Assembly: GCF_947491715.1 (NCBI RefSeq)
Contig: NZ_CANLKR010000029.1
Span: forward strand, 1-61,746
Source of the DNA: an uncultured Shewanella sp.
Lineage (GTDB): Bacteria; Pseudomonadota; Gammaproteobacteria; Enterobacterales; Shewanellaceae
Reading direction: 5' to 3'
DNA length: 61,746 bases
Shown: one piece after another, positions 35,301 through 44,967 of the stretch
Numbering within the stretch: the first letter of the stretch is position 1
Layout of the letters: each line of letters begins with the position of its first letter
Translations under genes and position numbers: made by a program
The notes under the pieces: model-generated
Databases searched by the model: none
Told to the model about the DNA's origin: nothing
What the model saw: the letters and a program-made list of their open reading frames with translations, nothing else

Positions 35301-37088
35301 GTATTTCAAAATAATTATGCCAGCGCGTTTAAGGTGATGTTTGAAAATGACAGTCCAGTGGTGTTCTCTGATGGCAAATTGGGTGTGGGAACGGAATCGC
35401 CAACAGCTCAATTAGATGTGCGCGGCAAGGCGGAGATCCAGGGAGGGGTATTCGTCAAAGACGCTGTAGAAATTCGCGGACCATTGACCCTGTATCATGG
35501 GGCGGATGTTTGGGGGGATGTGGTACTTCATTCCGATCTAACGGTAAATGATAATACTGTGCTGGAAGATACCTTAGATGTGAGAGGGCAAACGAGGCTC
35601 GGTAATACACTCGATGTAAGTCGAGCGGGGCGTTTTTCCAGTACCTTGGATGTGACTGATAATGTGACATTCAGTGCGAATTTAGAGGTGAACACCCTGA
35701 CCCATTTAAGAGGGGACTTGACCGTTTCCAATGTTGATGCAGCGGTGACTTTGACCCCGCCAACACTGCTTGAAAATACCTTAACGGTGAACAGAGCGAG
35801 TCGACTTAAAGGCAAAGTGCAGTTGGATGACACACTTGCCATTGGGGGAGATATCGATAAACCGCTGGCGCAAGTTCATTTAAAGGCGACCTCTGAACAG
35901 GCGGCATTGATTGTGGATATAGTCGGAACTTCTCAGTCGAATGCAGTCAATCAAGCTGACCTTGTTAATAGTGAGAGCAGGGCGCTCACCTTAGATGCCA
36001 GTGGTCGTTTAGGGCTGAATTGTTCAGTGCCTTCAGCGACGCTTGATGTACAAGGGGATGTCCATATCTCATCAGCATTAACGGCAGATAAAGTGATCTT
36101 ACAGCAAGCGCTAACGTTTGCAACGGGTCATGAGATCACCAATGTGTCTGATGATGTCACGTTAGGGGGAGATGACAGCTCAGATGCTATTTTACCAACA
36201 CAGGCTGCAGTGAAAACCTATATTGATGAGAAGGCTTGGGGATTTGGCAACAGTCAAACATTGATCATCAATAATCAAACGGAATTCGATGCTGTCTTTA
36301 ATGGCGGCGAGCTGACATTTGTACCAGACAATACCACTATTTTACTCTTTCCTCTTATGAGGCACAGTGCCGTCAGTCGTGAGTATCTTTTGAAAAACCC
36401 AGTGAGATTAGGTACAGGTGTGAGTGTGATAGGTTTTAATGAAAAGAGCACTTATATTGTCAAAGCAAACGGGGCTTGCCGTTTTATTATCCAAGGGGAT
36501 AGCGCATTAGCTTTGGTTGAAGGGATTAAAATGAGCGGCTTCACCTTTGATGGAAAACATTATCTTTACTCTGGATCGGGTGGTGCTTTTGAGCTCAAAT
36601 ATGCTCGATATTGTCAACTTAATTGTCGTATTATTAATCATAAATCAGCATTAGATGGCGGTGCGATTTATGCCCATAGAGAGATAGAAAATCATACTGT
36701 GAGCGATATCGAAGCCTTGAATATTCAGTATTGCAGTGCAGAAAATAATGCGGGAGGCGGTGCATATGGTTTAGCCGATTCAAACATATTCGCAAGAGAC
36801 TGTGTGGCTAAGTACGGAGGAGGAGCCGCTTACTGTCATAACAGCAAAGTGCAATCCATCAATAATACCGCATCGATGCAAGGAGGTGGCGCATACCTGT
36901 GTAAAAACCTTATTTGTGAGGGCTATTGGAAAAGTAATCATGCTACAGAAGGTCAACATATTTACGCCAATAATTGTCAATCGTCAGCAGAGGGACATCA
37001 TCATGACGAGAAATATTATTGGCATGGATTGTATCTTGATGGACCGATTATTCATCATAAACACTATTGGCGTACTGATAATATCTAG
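32394..37088 (+). CDS. Giant repetitive fibre protein (Afp13-position)
   Basis: The protein has 1564 residues. The N-terminus (ETGSRGDLKNKFSDNKTPTGNDFADLIDSSINQ) resembles the baseplate-anchoring segment of tail-fibre and peptidase-S74-type phage proteins. Long arrays of short beta-repeats follow (LDVTGNTKLTGNMSLSGELT, GNGRVGINNADPKNLLEVIG, GKLGIGIDEPSDMLEVAG), typical of trimeric fibre shafts. The last ~200 residues change to a GGAIY/GGGAYG-type right-handed beta-helix rich in Cys and His, plausibly the receptor-binding tip. AAGGA precedes the ATG, 9 bp after the Afp12-like gene. No S74 chaperone domain is seen. Confidence 0.82.
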   Translation: MSNTQTPLDEQAFETGSRGDLKNKFSDNKTPTGNDFADLIDSSINQLDDGIEVGSDTITTNKKIIVTAPDALTASVEKSSFISHDQLNIADQLVLAGEEGSEALKVYQRFEVHKSASFDGGVAVAKAGAMGEINALDVTGNTKLTGNMSLSGELTADGELTANGHIQLNNGLDVTGNVCTEQALTVQGRAEFQQAVNIGGVASTTADALLNIQNKVNGTQDLLRLEDTTEDPSPVVVKGNGRVGINNADPKNLLEVIGNVRIGTSETMGGMGNSLSVENRVGIGTASPAAMLDVDSTGENELVNIRKNDKTLVKIKVAENDSDAEIQLNSRTQVDGALTVTGLLTAGSTDVNGALSASSAIISGKSDTGSLVVGGHITKVNGPQSEASATFNVDVNAKGLTSLQETDVYDKLNAKAQLSAQKANVREKLAVGLPDDSTVDAVLQIKGAGADSSALLVSDYENKDVIRVKKAQVNIGLDSNQVNLTVKGNTQANSLTVTGLSSLTDTSISKHLSVGESGHDISSDSAEHARFCLTSDTQTPKAIHVKYKNGDTETDLLSSHANKIGFHCLMPEADFHVGAASLFDGNATFASGFQIKGAGTDTASFSANSTQVSLGTASTPVPFNIFGNTGITGDLNVNALVNINENTFTLTQHAEVMAFKIKHSQSPDYIHALAGKLAMNTPLSDYHFALQGDAKIAGRLVIEDNNSELTALDVTGSAVITDQFSLQGAAFLNDAVTVNGPLTVSYNGLTDNVATEFALNVNGHGAISQSLTVSDALIVDNGLTVSASGTFNDNLSVSGAADFSQTLTVTGRITAEDELHIQGNNDTGLSITVDKRADFRDNLMVSGDIGFSTLTPEARLHIHQTDAKKTAFKIDGVGGDDHGLIFKQGKLGIGIDEPSDMLEVAGTAKVHQDLHVKRQAYLDNCLYVDQLATFSSNIKVHGVSELNGQTVIGDLHCPDNDEARTAQLCVFQNNYASAFKVMFENDSPVVFSDGKLGVGTESPTAQLDVRGKAEIQGGVFVKDAVEIRGPLTLYHGADVWGDVVLHSDLTVNDNTVLEDTLDVRGQTRLGNTLDVSRAGRFSSTLDVTDNVTFSANLEVNTLTHLRGDLTVSNVDAAVTLTPPTLLENTLTVNRASRLKGKVQLDDTLAIGGDIDKPLAQVHLKATSEQAALIVDIVGTSQSNAVNQADLVNSESRALTLDASGRLGLNCSVPSATLDVQGDVHISSALTADKVILQQALTFATGHEITNVSDDVTLGGDDSSDAILPTQAAVKTYIDEKAWGFGNSQTLIINNQTEFDAVFNGGELTFVPDNTTILLFPLMRHSAVSREYLLKNPVRLGTGVSVIGFNEKSTYIVKANGACRFIIQGDSALALVEGIKMSGFTFDGKHYLYSGSGGAFELKYARYCQLNCRIINHKSALDGGAIYAHREIENHTVSDIEALNIQYCSAENNAGGGAYGLADSNIFARDCVAKYGGGAAYCHNSKVQSINNTASMQGGGAYLCKNLICEGYWKSNHATEGQHIYANNCQSSAEGHHHDEKYYWHGLYLDGPIIHHKHYWRTDNI

Positions 37089-37207
37089 GCTAAGTGAAAA
37101 GAGAATGGGTATAAACCATTAGCCGGGAGATCGGCTATTTATCCCCAACCGATTGAAGGTGCAACTTGAATCGTTCGGGGAGAGATCAATAGTAGAGGGC
37201 TAGAACC

Positions 37208-40200
37208 ATGTTATTAGCCATTGATAACCTGCACTTGGATATTCAATATCACCGTCATAGGCCAGAAGATGCCACCGAACTTGAACAAGTGCTGAAGTCT
37301 TTAGTGGTGTCATCATTTGAACAATTGTCGTCAGATATATGGGGAGGAGTTGATAATAATTTGAATGAAGCATTATTATTGCCTGATATTCATATTGACT
37401 TGCCGCAAATTGATTTTAATGCATTTATGCAAACTCCGATGGATTACTTTTATCGGTTTATTTTTCCTAAAATAGAGCAAAGTGTAAGACAGTCTGTCGA
37501 GCTGGGCATGAGACAAAGTCGTCATAATGCTAGTCAAGCTCAACTCGTAAGCGGGTGGCGGGAGATAAAGTCTGGACTCCTGTATTCTCGCGGCATCTTT
37601 TTTGATGTGAATACACAACAGCTCACCTCAAGATTGTTAGCCGTATTACTTCAATGTTTACACTCAAATTCGAGTAATCAACAAGCATTAAAATCGTGGA
37701 TATTATTACCTAAATGCCGAAAAAATATGGCCAGCTTATTGGCAATCCAGAAGGATATCTCCGACGCAGCGGTATTAATACCCTTGTTGTTTTCACAAGA
37801 ATACATCGAGCAGCAGCTACATTGCTTCTTGCATCCAGTGTTATCAGTAAAAGTGAAGCAACAAATGTGGCAGCTTTACCTAGAACATTTAAGTTATTTT
37901 TCTCAACACACTGCTAAATCAATGGAGTATAAAAAGCAAGCCTTGTTGTTGTCACTGCAAACCTATGCGTTAGCACTCACCTCTAAGCAAGACAAGCATC
38001 AAGCTAAGCTTGATCACATCATGGGGCAGTTACGTCATCATTTAAAGCAAGGGGTCAATACTCGGTTATTTAAGGCGATGATAAATTGGATCAATATTGT
38101 TGAGTACCAAGGCATTAATGAAGGAGATATTACTGGATTGACTCGTTTATTGGATAAATCACCTTGGGTGCAGCCGGTAATCACGCAGCCTAAGTGGCAT
38201 AATTTTACTGCGGTGAAAAAAGCATTAGGTTTGTTATTACAGAAATTAGCGTATTTATCGCGCTTTTCTGGTACAGATCTTCAATTACAAGTAACACTGG
38301 CTGCAATAAAAGAGTGGTTACAGCAAGCGTGGGTTTTGCCTGCGGATATTATTGAGAGCACGCTGAAAGCATTGGCTTTATTTTCTGAAAAACCTAGCGA
38401 AGTGACCGATTTTCATGGATTAGAACGTCGTTTCTCTGCAGTATTGAATGCGCCCTTAGCCTTAAGCAGAAAAGAGATTATCTCTGCGATTAACCGAGTA
38501 TTATCATTTACTTACTTACCTTTGGGATTATATGATCGATTACATAAGGCATTAGATAGGATAATAAAGAGCGATGAGACCTTCAGTTTACAATCCCCTG
38601 AATTAGCGCTGCTTGCTGAAGTAAAAACTTGGTGTCAGTTAGCGGATAATGTGACAACACAAAAAAGCGTATTAGTCAGTAAAGATGAGCGATTATCTGA
38701 AGATGAGATAGGCCTTTGGCAAGGACTGGTTTCGTGTTTAAACTCGATTGATTTTTCTGAGGATACGTTTGTTTTAACCATTGATGACAAAAAACGCCTA
38801 CAGCCGCTATTGTTGGCTTTGCAATTTCTCAAACAACATTTACCTACGCCTCATTCGTTATTAGTGAGTCGCTTTTTACAAACAAGTGATGATATCGCTT
38901 TGCAGAAGCTAATAATGGCACTGTCTTCATTGGAGAAAGATCAAGGCGCGAGCACTGAGCTCCTTGATGAGTCAAATGAAGATATTAGTCAGAATGAAGG
39001 TGCTAGGTGTAAAAGAGCAGGCTTTGACTCTTTTTATCAGATTGAGCGTAATCTTGCTCAAAAAGTCGCTGGTTTGTTAGCGCGCTTTATTCAGCAACTG
39101 GGTGGGGACAATGAATACCATCAGATGATGAAGTTGTTTCACTCAGGGCTGAGCAGATTTACTGAAGAGCCATCGATGAGTGTTTTTTCCGAACATTGCT
39201 TATACCGAGAATGTGTACATTTATATTTATTTATTAGTAGCTTACAACTTGTTGAACCTGATGAGATATTTTTTCTCGATAAGTTTAGCAATGCGTTGAA
39301 AAAGCAAATATTTGTTTTGGAGAAACGAAAGCAGGATGTCACAGCTGAGGGGGAGAGCTGGTGGTTGCCCTTGGTTACTGTGAGTTATGAGCCGAATATC
39401 GCAGTTGAAGAGATGGTATTAGCCCTTAACACCAGCAAGGAAAAGATGGAGAAAGCAACCTCGGAGCGTGCTGATGAAGCGTCATTGATTGAGTTTAATG
39501 GATTTGATGCGAGTGTGCCTGATCCCGTTATCAATATTGCGGTTTTGATCCGTCAGCAAGCCAACTTATTAGTCTCTGTACTGGCGTTACCCATTATGAC
39601 GCTACAAAGCAACAGTCATTATTTTAATGCCATAAAAACCTGGAGTGAGCGCAGTCTTATGGTATTAAACGTCAGGCTTAAAGAGGCTAAGCCTGAAGAC
39701 ATGGAAAGAGGCAAAATACTCCTCCATTCGTTACAGCAGCTGAGCACCTTTTTATGCAATAAATTGTTAACACAGTCAAGAAAACAGCTGTTGAACGATA
39801 GTGTGTCGAACAATGTGACCACTGCAAGCGTTCCTAACAATGTTGCCAGTGCTGGTGTTTCTAACAATGTTACCAGTGAGAGCGTGTCGAACAATGTCGT
39901 CAGTGCTGGTGTTTCTAACAGTGTGGCCAGTGCTGGTGTTTCTAACAATGTTGCCAGTGCCGGTGTTTCTAACAATGTTACCAGTGAGAGTGTTTCTAAC
40001 AGTGTGGCCAGTGAGAGTGTGTCGAACAATGTTACCAGTGCAAGCGTTTCAAACCGTATTGCCAGTGTTTCTAGTGTTTCTAATGTTTCGAGCAGTGTTG
40101 TTGTCAGTGATAGCCGTCTTTTAGGTCAATGTTTATCTGTCGATCATCATGCACTGACTCGAGTGAGTCAACTGAATGTTGCTGAGATTGCGCTTGCAAC

Positions 40201-40903
40201 GGATCATGATCAAATTGCAAAGCAGTTAGCCCCTTTGGCGCCTTATCATCAAGGAGCGGCGCTCAGTTTAGAAAGATTAGCAAGCTGTCAGTCTCAGTCG
40301 TTATCGATTCATGGAAAAGAGCATTTGCAGGCTTTAATGAAAGCATTAGCCGTTAAAAGCCAACAGATCCACTTATTACAGAGGGAGCAAGAACAAGAGT
40401 TAATCAGCTTAGATGGTGGATTATTGCTGTTATGGCCTTTTTTACAGACTTTCTTTAATCAGTTGAGCTTATTGACAACTAATGAGAAGGGGGAAATGCG
40501 TTTTGTCGATGAGTCAGCCCAGTTAACAGCACATGCATTATTGGTACATATGTTGGTAAAGTCGTCGACAGAAAGTGTCTATGTTGTGGCGAATCTACTC
40601 TCAGGCTTAGAGCCTGATACTTGGGTTGAAACCGAAATCGTTCTTAACCAAGAGGATAAAGCGGCTTGTGAGCATTTACTACAGGCGGTGATTGGTCATT
40701 GGAAGGCATTAAAAACCATGCCTATTGGTAGTTTTAGAGACATGTTCTTATTCAGGCAAGTGCAATGCGTTAAATCAACGTTAGGTTATCAGTTAGTGGT
40801 GGAAAAACAGGCGCAAGATGTGCTAATGACGAAATTACCTTGGGGGCTTGGCATGATAAGCCTACCTTGGTTGGATAAACAATTACTGCAAGTACTATGG
40901 TAG
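37208..40903 (+). CDS. Tape measure protein (Afp14-like, CIS_TMP)
   Basis: The protein has 1231 residues. Its position after the fibre gene, its size, the opening LLAIDNLHLDIQYHRHRPEDATELEQVLKSLV and the C-terminal DMFLFRQVQCVKSTLGYQLVVEKQ...LPWGLGMISLPWLDKQL match eCIS tape-measure proteins, which set tube length. Most of the protein is leucine-rich helical sequence. Residues 865-954 are ten tandem 9-residue repeats (VSNNVASAG type), followed by a Ser/Val-rich tail of the array. The His-rich gene starts 10 bp downstream. Confidence 0.82.
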   Translation: MLLAIDNLHLDIQYHRHRPEDATELEQVLKSLVVSSFEQLSSDIWGGVDNNLNEALLLPDIHIDLPQIDFNAFMQTPMDYFYRFIFPKIEQSVRQSVELGMRQSRHNASQAQLVSGWREIKSGLLYSRGIFFDVNTQQLTSRLLAVLLQCLHSNSSNQQALKSWILLPKCRKNMASLLAIQKDISDAAVLIPLLFSQEYIEQQLHCFLHPVLSVKVKQQMWQLYLEHLSYFSQHTAKSMEYKKQALLLSLQTYALALTSKQDKHQAKLDHIMGQLRHHLKQGVNTRLFKAMINWINIVEYQGINEGDITGLTRLLDKSPWVQPVITQPKWHNFTAVKKALGLLLQKLAYLSRFSGTDLQLQVTLAAIKEWLQQAWVLPADIIESTLKALALFSEKPSEVTDFHGLERRFSAVLNAPLALSRKEIISAINRVLSFTYLPLGLYDRLHKALDRIIKSDETFSLQSPELALLAEVKTWCQLADNVTTQKSVLVSKDERLSEDEIGLWQGLVSCLNSIDFSEDTFVLTIDDKKRLQPLLLALQFLKQHLPTPHSLLVSRFLQTSDDIALQKLIMALSSLEKDQGASTELLDESNEDISQNEGARCKRAGFDSFYQIERNLAQKVAGLLARFIQQLGGDNEYHQMMKLFHSGLSRFTEEPSMSVFSEHCLYRECVHLYLFISSLQLVEPDEIFFLDKFSNALKKQIFVLEKRKQDVTAEGESWWLPLVTVSYEPNIAVEEMVLALNTSKEKMEKATSERADEASLIEFNGFDASVPDPVINIAVLIRQQANLLVSVLALPIMTLQSNSHYFNAIKTWSERSLMVLNVRLKEAKPEDMERGKILLHSLQQLSTFLCNKLLTQSRKQLLNDSVSNNVTTASVPNNVASAGVSNNVTSESVSNNVVSAGVSNSVASAGVSNNVASAGVSNNVTSESVSNSVASESVSNNVTSASVSNRIASVSSVSNVSSSVVVSDSRLLGQCLSVDHHALTRVSQLNVAEIALATDHDQIAKQLAPLAPYHQGAALSLERLASCQSQSLSIHGKEHLQALMKALAVKSQQIHLLQREQEQELISLDGGLLLLWPFLQTFFNQLSLLTTNEKGEMRFVDESAQLTAHALLVHMLVKSSTESVYVVANLLSGLEPDTWVETEIVLNQEDKAACEHLLQAVIGHWKALKTMPIGSFRDMFLFRQVQCVKSTLGYQLVVEKQAQDVLMTKLPWGLGMISLPWLDKQLLQVLW
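39800..40069 (+). repeat. Ten tandem 27-bp coding repeats in the tape measure gene
   Basis: Each unit encodes S/G-V-S-N-N/S-V-x-S-A/E (9 residues). The copies are similar enough at DNA level to slip, and the array is in frame whatever the copy number. Confidence 0.93.
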
Positions 40904-40913
40904 AGGATTAACT

Positions 40914-41807
40914 ATGGCAAACAGGGATCATGAAGCAATATGTCAAGAATGTGAGCAGCCTATTATCAATAGGCCCAGTGGTGAAGACTATGATTATTTA
41001 GACGATTATGATGAGGATCTTGAACACATTATACATCGCCATGACACTCATGATGAACATTATCAAATGCTGCAAGTCCAGGCTGATAAGAGGCAAAATA
41101 AAGCTGAATGGGCGAAATTAAAAAGCATTCACCATGACTTGAAAAAGCACATTAGGCCCTTACTGGAAAATGCGCAACAGGTACTCTGCGAACATGGATT
41201 TCACAGTGGGATAACGGAAGAAATAGTCACCTTAACACGCAATGACATGAGTACTTCATTTGTGGTGGCAGTGATCTTACATATTGCGGATGTGCCTGTA
41301 AAAGAAGGGGAGGTGGCCAGTAAAAATATTCATTCTCATAATATCATTCGTTTCTATAGGGTGGCACAAGAAGACAATATTGAATGTCAGTTCAGTAATA
41401 GAAAGATGCAAAGTCGAATATTTCCGCTTCACTCTTTTCATCAAGACAGCCGTCACCAACACCATGATAGCCATTATCAACACTATGATAGCCAACACCA
41501 TGATAGCCGTCATCAACACCATGATAGCCAACATCAACACCATGACAGCCGTCCTCAATACCATGATAGCCAACATCAACACCATGACAGCCGTCATCAA
41601 TACCATGACAGCCGTCATCAACACCATGATAGCCATCATCAACACCATGACAGCCAACATCAACACCATGACAGCCAACATCAACAAGACCAAGGCAGCT
41701 ATCATCGTGAAGAACGTCATACACACCAAGAGATCCATGACATTCTTTCGGATTTCATTCGCTATATTCTGCTTTCTCGGCGTGCCGAAATGGTGCCCTT
41801 AGCCTAA
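40914..41807 (+). CDS. His/Asp-rich repeat protein in the eCIS operon
   Basis: The protein has 297 residues, starts 10 bp after the tape measure gene and has a GAGG site. The N-terminal ~170 residues combine an acidic His-rich start (CQECEQPI, DYDYLDDYDEDLEHIIHRHDTHDEHYQ) with a folded-looking domain (VTLTRNDMSTSFVVAVILHIADVPV). Residues ~178-261 are tandem 7-residue repeats H-Q-H-H-D-S-R/Q. A short helix ends it (FIRYILLSRRAEMVPLA). The repeats look able to bind Zn, Ni or Cu. The Afp15 ATPase and Afp16 cap would normally lie at this position, but I see no Walker A motif or cap signature here. Function unknown. Confidence 0.7.
   Translation: MANRDHEAICQECEQPIINRPSGEDYDYLDDYDEDLEHIIHRHDTHDEHYQMLQVQADKRQNKAEWAKLKSIHHDLKKHIRPLLENAQQVLCEHGFHSGITEEIVTLTRNDMSTSFVVAVILHIADVPVKEGEVASKNIHSHNIIRFYRVAQEDNIECQFSNRKMQSRIFPLHSFHQDSRHQHHDSHYQHYDSQHHDSRHQHHDSQHQHHDSRPQYHDSQHQHHDSRHQYHDSRHQHHDSHHQHHDSQHQHHDSQHQQDQGSYHREERHTHQEIHDILSDFIRYILLSRRAEMVPLA
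41447..41695 (+). repeat. Tandem 21-bp His-rich coding repeats
   Basis: About twelve copies of CAtCAaCACCATGAtAGCCgt (H-Q-H-H-D-S-R/Q) lie in tandem. The opposite strand also stays open across this region purely because of the repeat. Confidence 0.93.
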
Positions 41808-42595
41808 AGGATTGACGCAATGAGGCCGCTCATATTCGCTAGTGGTAGTAAGCGGCGCTTAGATTTCGTATTGGGACGACAGAAATAGGTAGTCAGTGTC
41901 ATTGTGCTAAAAGTGAAGAAACTTGTGCATTTTTCGAAGGCGCTGAAAAGCAGTTAATTCTATTATATTGTTATTCAAGCATTGTCTCTGTCATTATTCA
42001 GGTACCATGTAAAAAATACTGATATAAGTATTAGTATAAGCATTAGTATAAGCATTAATATAAGCAAATCTTAAATGGCGGAGCCTGCCTGGAATTAGAC
42101 TGGAATTAGACTGGTATTAGGTAATGGCATTATTCTCTATTTATTTTTTGTTTATTCTTTATTTATTCTCTGTTTGTTAATTCTCTGTTTATTCATTCAA
42201 CTGTATCGCTATTTTTATTCATTTTCAGTCAATGGGTGAAACCATTTTAATGGCTTCCATTACGTCATGTCTTTATGCGTTTATTCATTTTTAGCCTTAT
42301 TCCTTTTTGATTTGTTTTTTATTATTGTCAATAAAGGTTAAATCCATATTAATGGCAAAGTTTAGGTGGGAATTTTATTAGGTGAGAAGTTTAATAGAAA
42401 AGTTAAGAGGAAGTGGGAGAATAAAACTAAGGAACAAAAAAGCCCTATTTAGGCCCATGTTTGAATAGGCAAGGCGATTCAATATTAATTACAATCATAT
42501 CCAGTACTAGTACCGAGTACTTTTCAATTTTCAGGTTGTTTATTGTTTATTTTAGCATTTATTTTTAGCTATTTATTTTTATAGAAGGGATGTCG
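41808..42595. other. Non-coding gap with simple repeats before the collar-fibre gene
   Basis: No gene is seen. It contains 12-bp repeats (ATAAGCATTAGT type, about 42031-42068), 11-bp repeats (CTGGAATTAGA, about 42090-42121) and a long T-rich stretch (42125-42330). The next gene probably has its own promoter here, but I cannot place -35/-10 boxes with confidence. Confidence 0.5.
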
Positions 42596-44878
42596 ATGTC
42601 ATTTATTTCAATACAAGCTGTGATAACGGCAGAGGGGCAGCGCCAGCTCAAAGCGGCGCACAGAGCAAACAAGGTGTTGCAACTGACTCAAGCTAAGGTT
42701 GGAGTGGGCGCGCCGAATGCGCCTCGCGGCGATAGACCCATGGGGGTGATGTCAACGCTTGAGCATGTTTGTCAACGTTGGAGTGGTGAGAATGGCCTGA
42801 CGATTACCCCAGAGCAATTGGCGCAAGGGCAAACCAGCTGGCAGCTTATCATGAGGCTTACCGATGAGCAGATCCCGACACTCAAAGCGGATTATGATAT
42901 CTATGAAATGGGGTTTTACTTAGCCGATGGCAGCTTGTTTGCCCTTCTGGCCAGTGACAATCCGCTACTTGAGAAGCGTTCAGGGACTGAACTCAATGTG
43001 AATGTGACATTGGCATTAACCCAAACATACATAAAACAAGGCCAAATAAAACAATTACCGATAAAAAAAGCACAAGTGAAGCAGCCGGAAGAAACATCGA
43101 CGCTGAGTACATTGAACAATGCTATGTCGCTTGTAAATGCTATGTCCACGGTGAATGATGACTTGCTTGTGGAAGGAGGATTTGAAGTCAAGGGCAATGT
43201 GGTTTTAGGCCAGGCGGCCGATACCTTATTGTTATTTAAAGGGCAAGTGATCACCAAAGCCGACTTGAATATTGAACAAAATATGATTTTGTTTGGTGAC
43301 ATGACCTTGAGCCCTTTTAGTCAAATCAATAGCAGCACCTTTCATATTTCAGGCGGGAATAGCGCTTGCAAGTTAGTGTTAGAAGCGGATAAGTCTGGCA
43401 CCAATACCAATGCACATCCTGAATTATTATTACAACAGCAAGGTGGCTTAGCGCTTGGCAGTATTTCTCTTAATGGTGACGCACTGATCATTAAACATGG
43501 GGCGTCAACTGATAGCGGGATCCGTTTAGCCACCAGTATGGATAATGATCTTAATAACGCTGTTGAACGCTTGGGTATCGATTCGGCGGGTGATGTGCGT
43601 ATTCATGAAGCGCTCAATGTGGATGGCGCTTTGACAGTAAAAGGGAGTACGATTTTAGGGGATGGTGATACAGACGAGGTGACCATTGAAGGCATGTTAA
43701 TTTCCGCTCATAGCAGTGATCAATTAGAAATTAATGATGCAGTGCATGTCAGCGAAAGCCTTGATGTTGATGGTGCACTAACAGTGAATGGGGCTTTGAC
43801 GGTTAACGGGAATACCAATTTAGGGGACAGTGACACCGATGAAGTGATCATTAATGGTCAACTAAAAACCACAAATAGCAGTGGCAGACTTGAGGTGGAC
43901 GATGCGCTATATGTTAGAGAGGCATTGGATGTCAGTGGCAATACCACGTTAGGTCTTGAAGATACCGATGAGGTTAGGATCAGAGGACAGCTTAAGTCCA
44001 ATCACAGCAGTAATGCTGTTGAGGTTTCTGACGCATTGCATGTGAGTGAATCTTTGTCTGTAGACGGTCAGACTACACTGGGGAATGAAGACGCGGATAG
44101 TGTCACCTTTGCTGGTGTGCTTCAATCGGTGCATTCCAGCGGCAGTCTGGAGTTGAATGATGCATTGCATGTGAGTGAAACTTTATCTGTAGACGGCAAT
44201 ACGACGTTGGGGAATGAAGATACGGATACCGTCACCATTTCAGGTACGTTAACCTCTGGGCACAGTAGCGGAGAACTTACGATTGATGATGCTGTTAATG
44301 TGAGTGGTGCGATGACATTAGGCGATTCTTTGCAGTTGGGAGCCAGTCAAACCATAACGCATATTGCTAATACGGCTCAGGTAACACCCAGTGATGAGGT
44401 CTTATTAACTGAATCTGCCATTCATCAGATTTTACCTAAAGGCAGTATTATCATGTGGAGTGGCGCCAATATACCCTCTGGTTGGGCGTTGTGTGATGGG
44501 GACAGTGGGCGTCCAGATTTAAGAAATCGATTTATTGTTGGTGCGGGCAGTTCTTATAATGTTGGAGATACGGGAGGATTGAATGAAGTTGTACTTACGG
44601 AAGGTGAAATGCCCAATCATAGCCATGTTGTGACTATTTCTGAGGCTGGTGAGCATACGCATACTATTACCATTGATGCAGACAAAGGAGCCGCTGGGGG
44701 GGAGGTGACACATGGTTTGGATGGTTCAGAAGGAAAAGAAACAACAGAAACCTACACATCCAGTTCCAAAGGAGAACATACACATTCAGCTTCAGTAGAC
44801 TCTAGCGGATCGAATCAATCCCACGAAAATCGGCCACCCTATTATGCCTTATGTTTTATTATGAAACTGATGGGGTAA
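42596..44878 (+). CDS. Tail fibre with phage-collar receptor-binding tip
   Basis: ATG 42596 (GAAGGG 6 bp upstream) is preferred to 42590 and gives 760 residues. The N-terminus (FISIQAVITAEGQRQLKAA, VGVGAPNAPRGDRPMG, YDIYEMGFYLADGSLFALLA) is the baseplate-binding domain of P2-like tail fibres. Residues ~350-600 are repeats of ~43 residues (LSVDGNTTLGNEDTD...). The C-terminus is a phage_collar domain: PKGSIIMWSGANIPSGWALCDGD, RPDLRNRFIVGAG, then three His pairs (NHSHVV, EHTHTI, EHTHSA) and ENRPPYYALCFIMKL. In T4 gp12-like tips such His pairs coordinate iron or zinc. It should bind the target-cell surface. Confidence 0.88.
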   Translation: MSFISIQAVITAEGQRQLKAAHRANKVLQLTQAKVGVGAPNAPRGDRPMGVMSTLEHVCQRWSGENGLTITPEQLAQGQTSWQLIMRLTDEQIPTLKADYDIYEMGFYLADGSLFALLASDNPLLEKRSGTELNVNVTLALTQTYIKQGQIKQLPIKKAQVKQPEETSTLSTLNNAMSLVNAMSTVNDDLLVEGGFEVKGNVVLGQAADTLLLFKGQVITKADLNIEQNMILFGDMTLSPFSQINSSTFHISGGNSACKLVLEADKSGTNTNAHPELLLQQQGGLALGSISLNGDALIIKHGASTDSGIRLATSMDNDLNNAVERLGIDSAGDVRIHEALNVDGALTVKGSTILGDGDTDEVTIEGMLISAHSSDQLEINDAVHVSESLDVDGALTVNGALTVNGNTNLGDSDTDEVIINGQLKTTNSSGRLEVDDALYVREALDVSGNTTLGLEDTDEVRIRGQLKSNHSSNAVEVSDALHVSESLSVDGQTTLGNEDADSVTFAGVLQSVHSSGSLELNDALHVSETLSVDGNTTLGNEDTDTVTISGTLTSGHSSGELTIDDAVNVSGAMTLGDSLQLGASQTITHIANTAQVTPSDEVLLTESAIHQILPKGSIIMWSGANIPSGWALCDGDSGRPDLRNRFIVGAGSSYNVGDTGGLNEVVLTEGEMPNHSHVVTISEAGEHTHTITIDADKGAAGGEVTHGLDGSEGKETTETYTSSSKGEHTHSASVDSSGSNQSHENRPPYYALCFIMKLMG

Positions 44879-44967
44879 TTTTATAAGGTTTTATTATTGT
44901 TGCGCCATTCAGGCACTTATTTCTATTTCATTTCGTTTTAACTTTTTATTTTAACTTTAAGGAGAGC

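Noticed and set aside
41277..41802. Overlapping frames on both strands across the His-rich repeats
   Set aside because: They are artefacts of the 21-bp periodicity. The 40914 frame has the ribosome-binding site and operon spacing.
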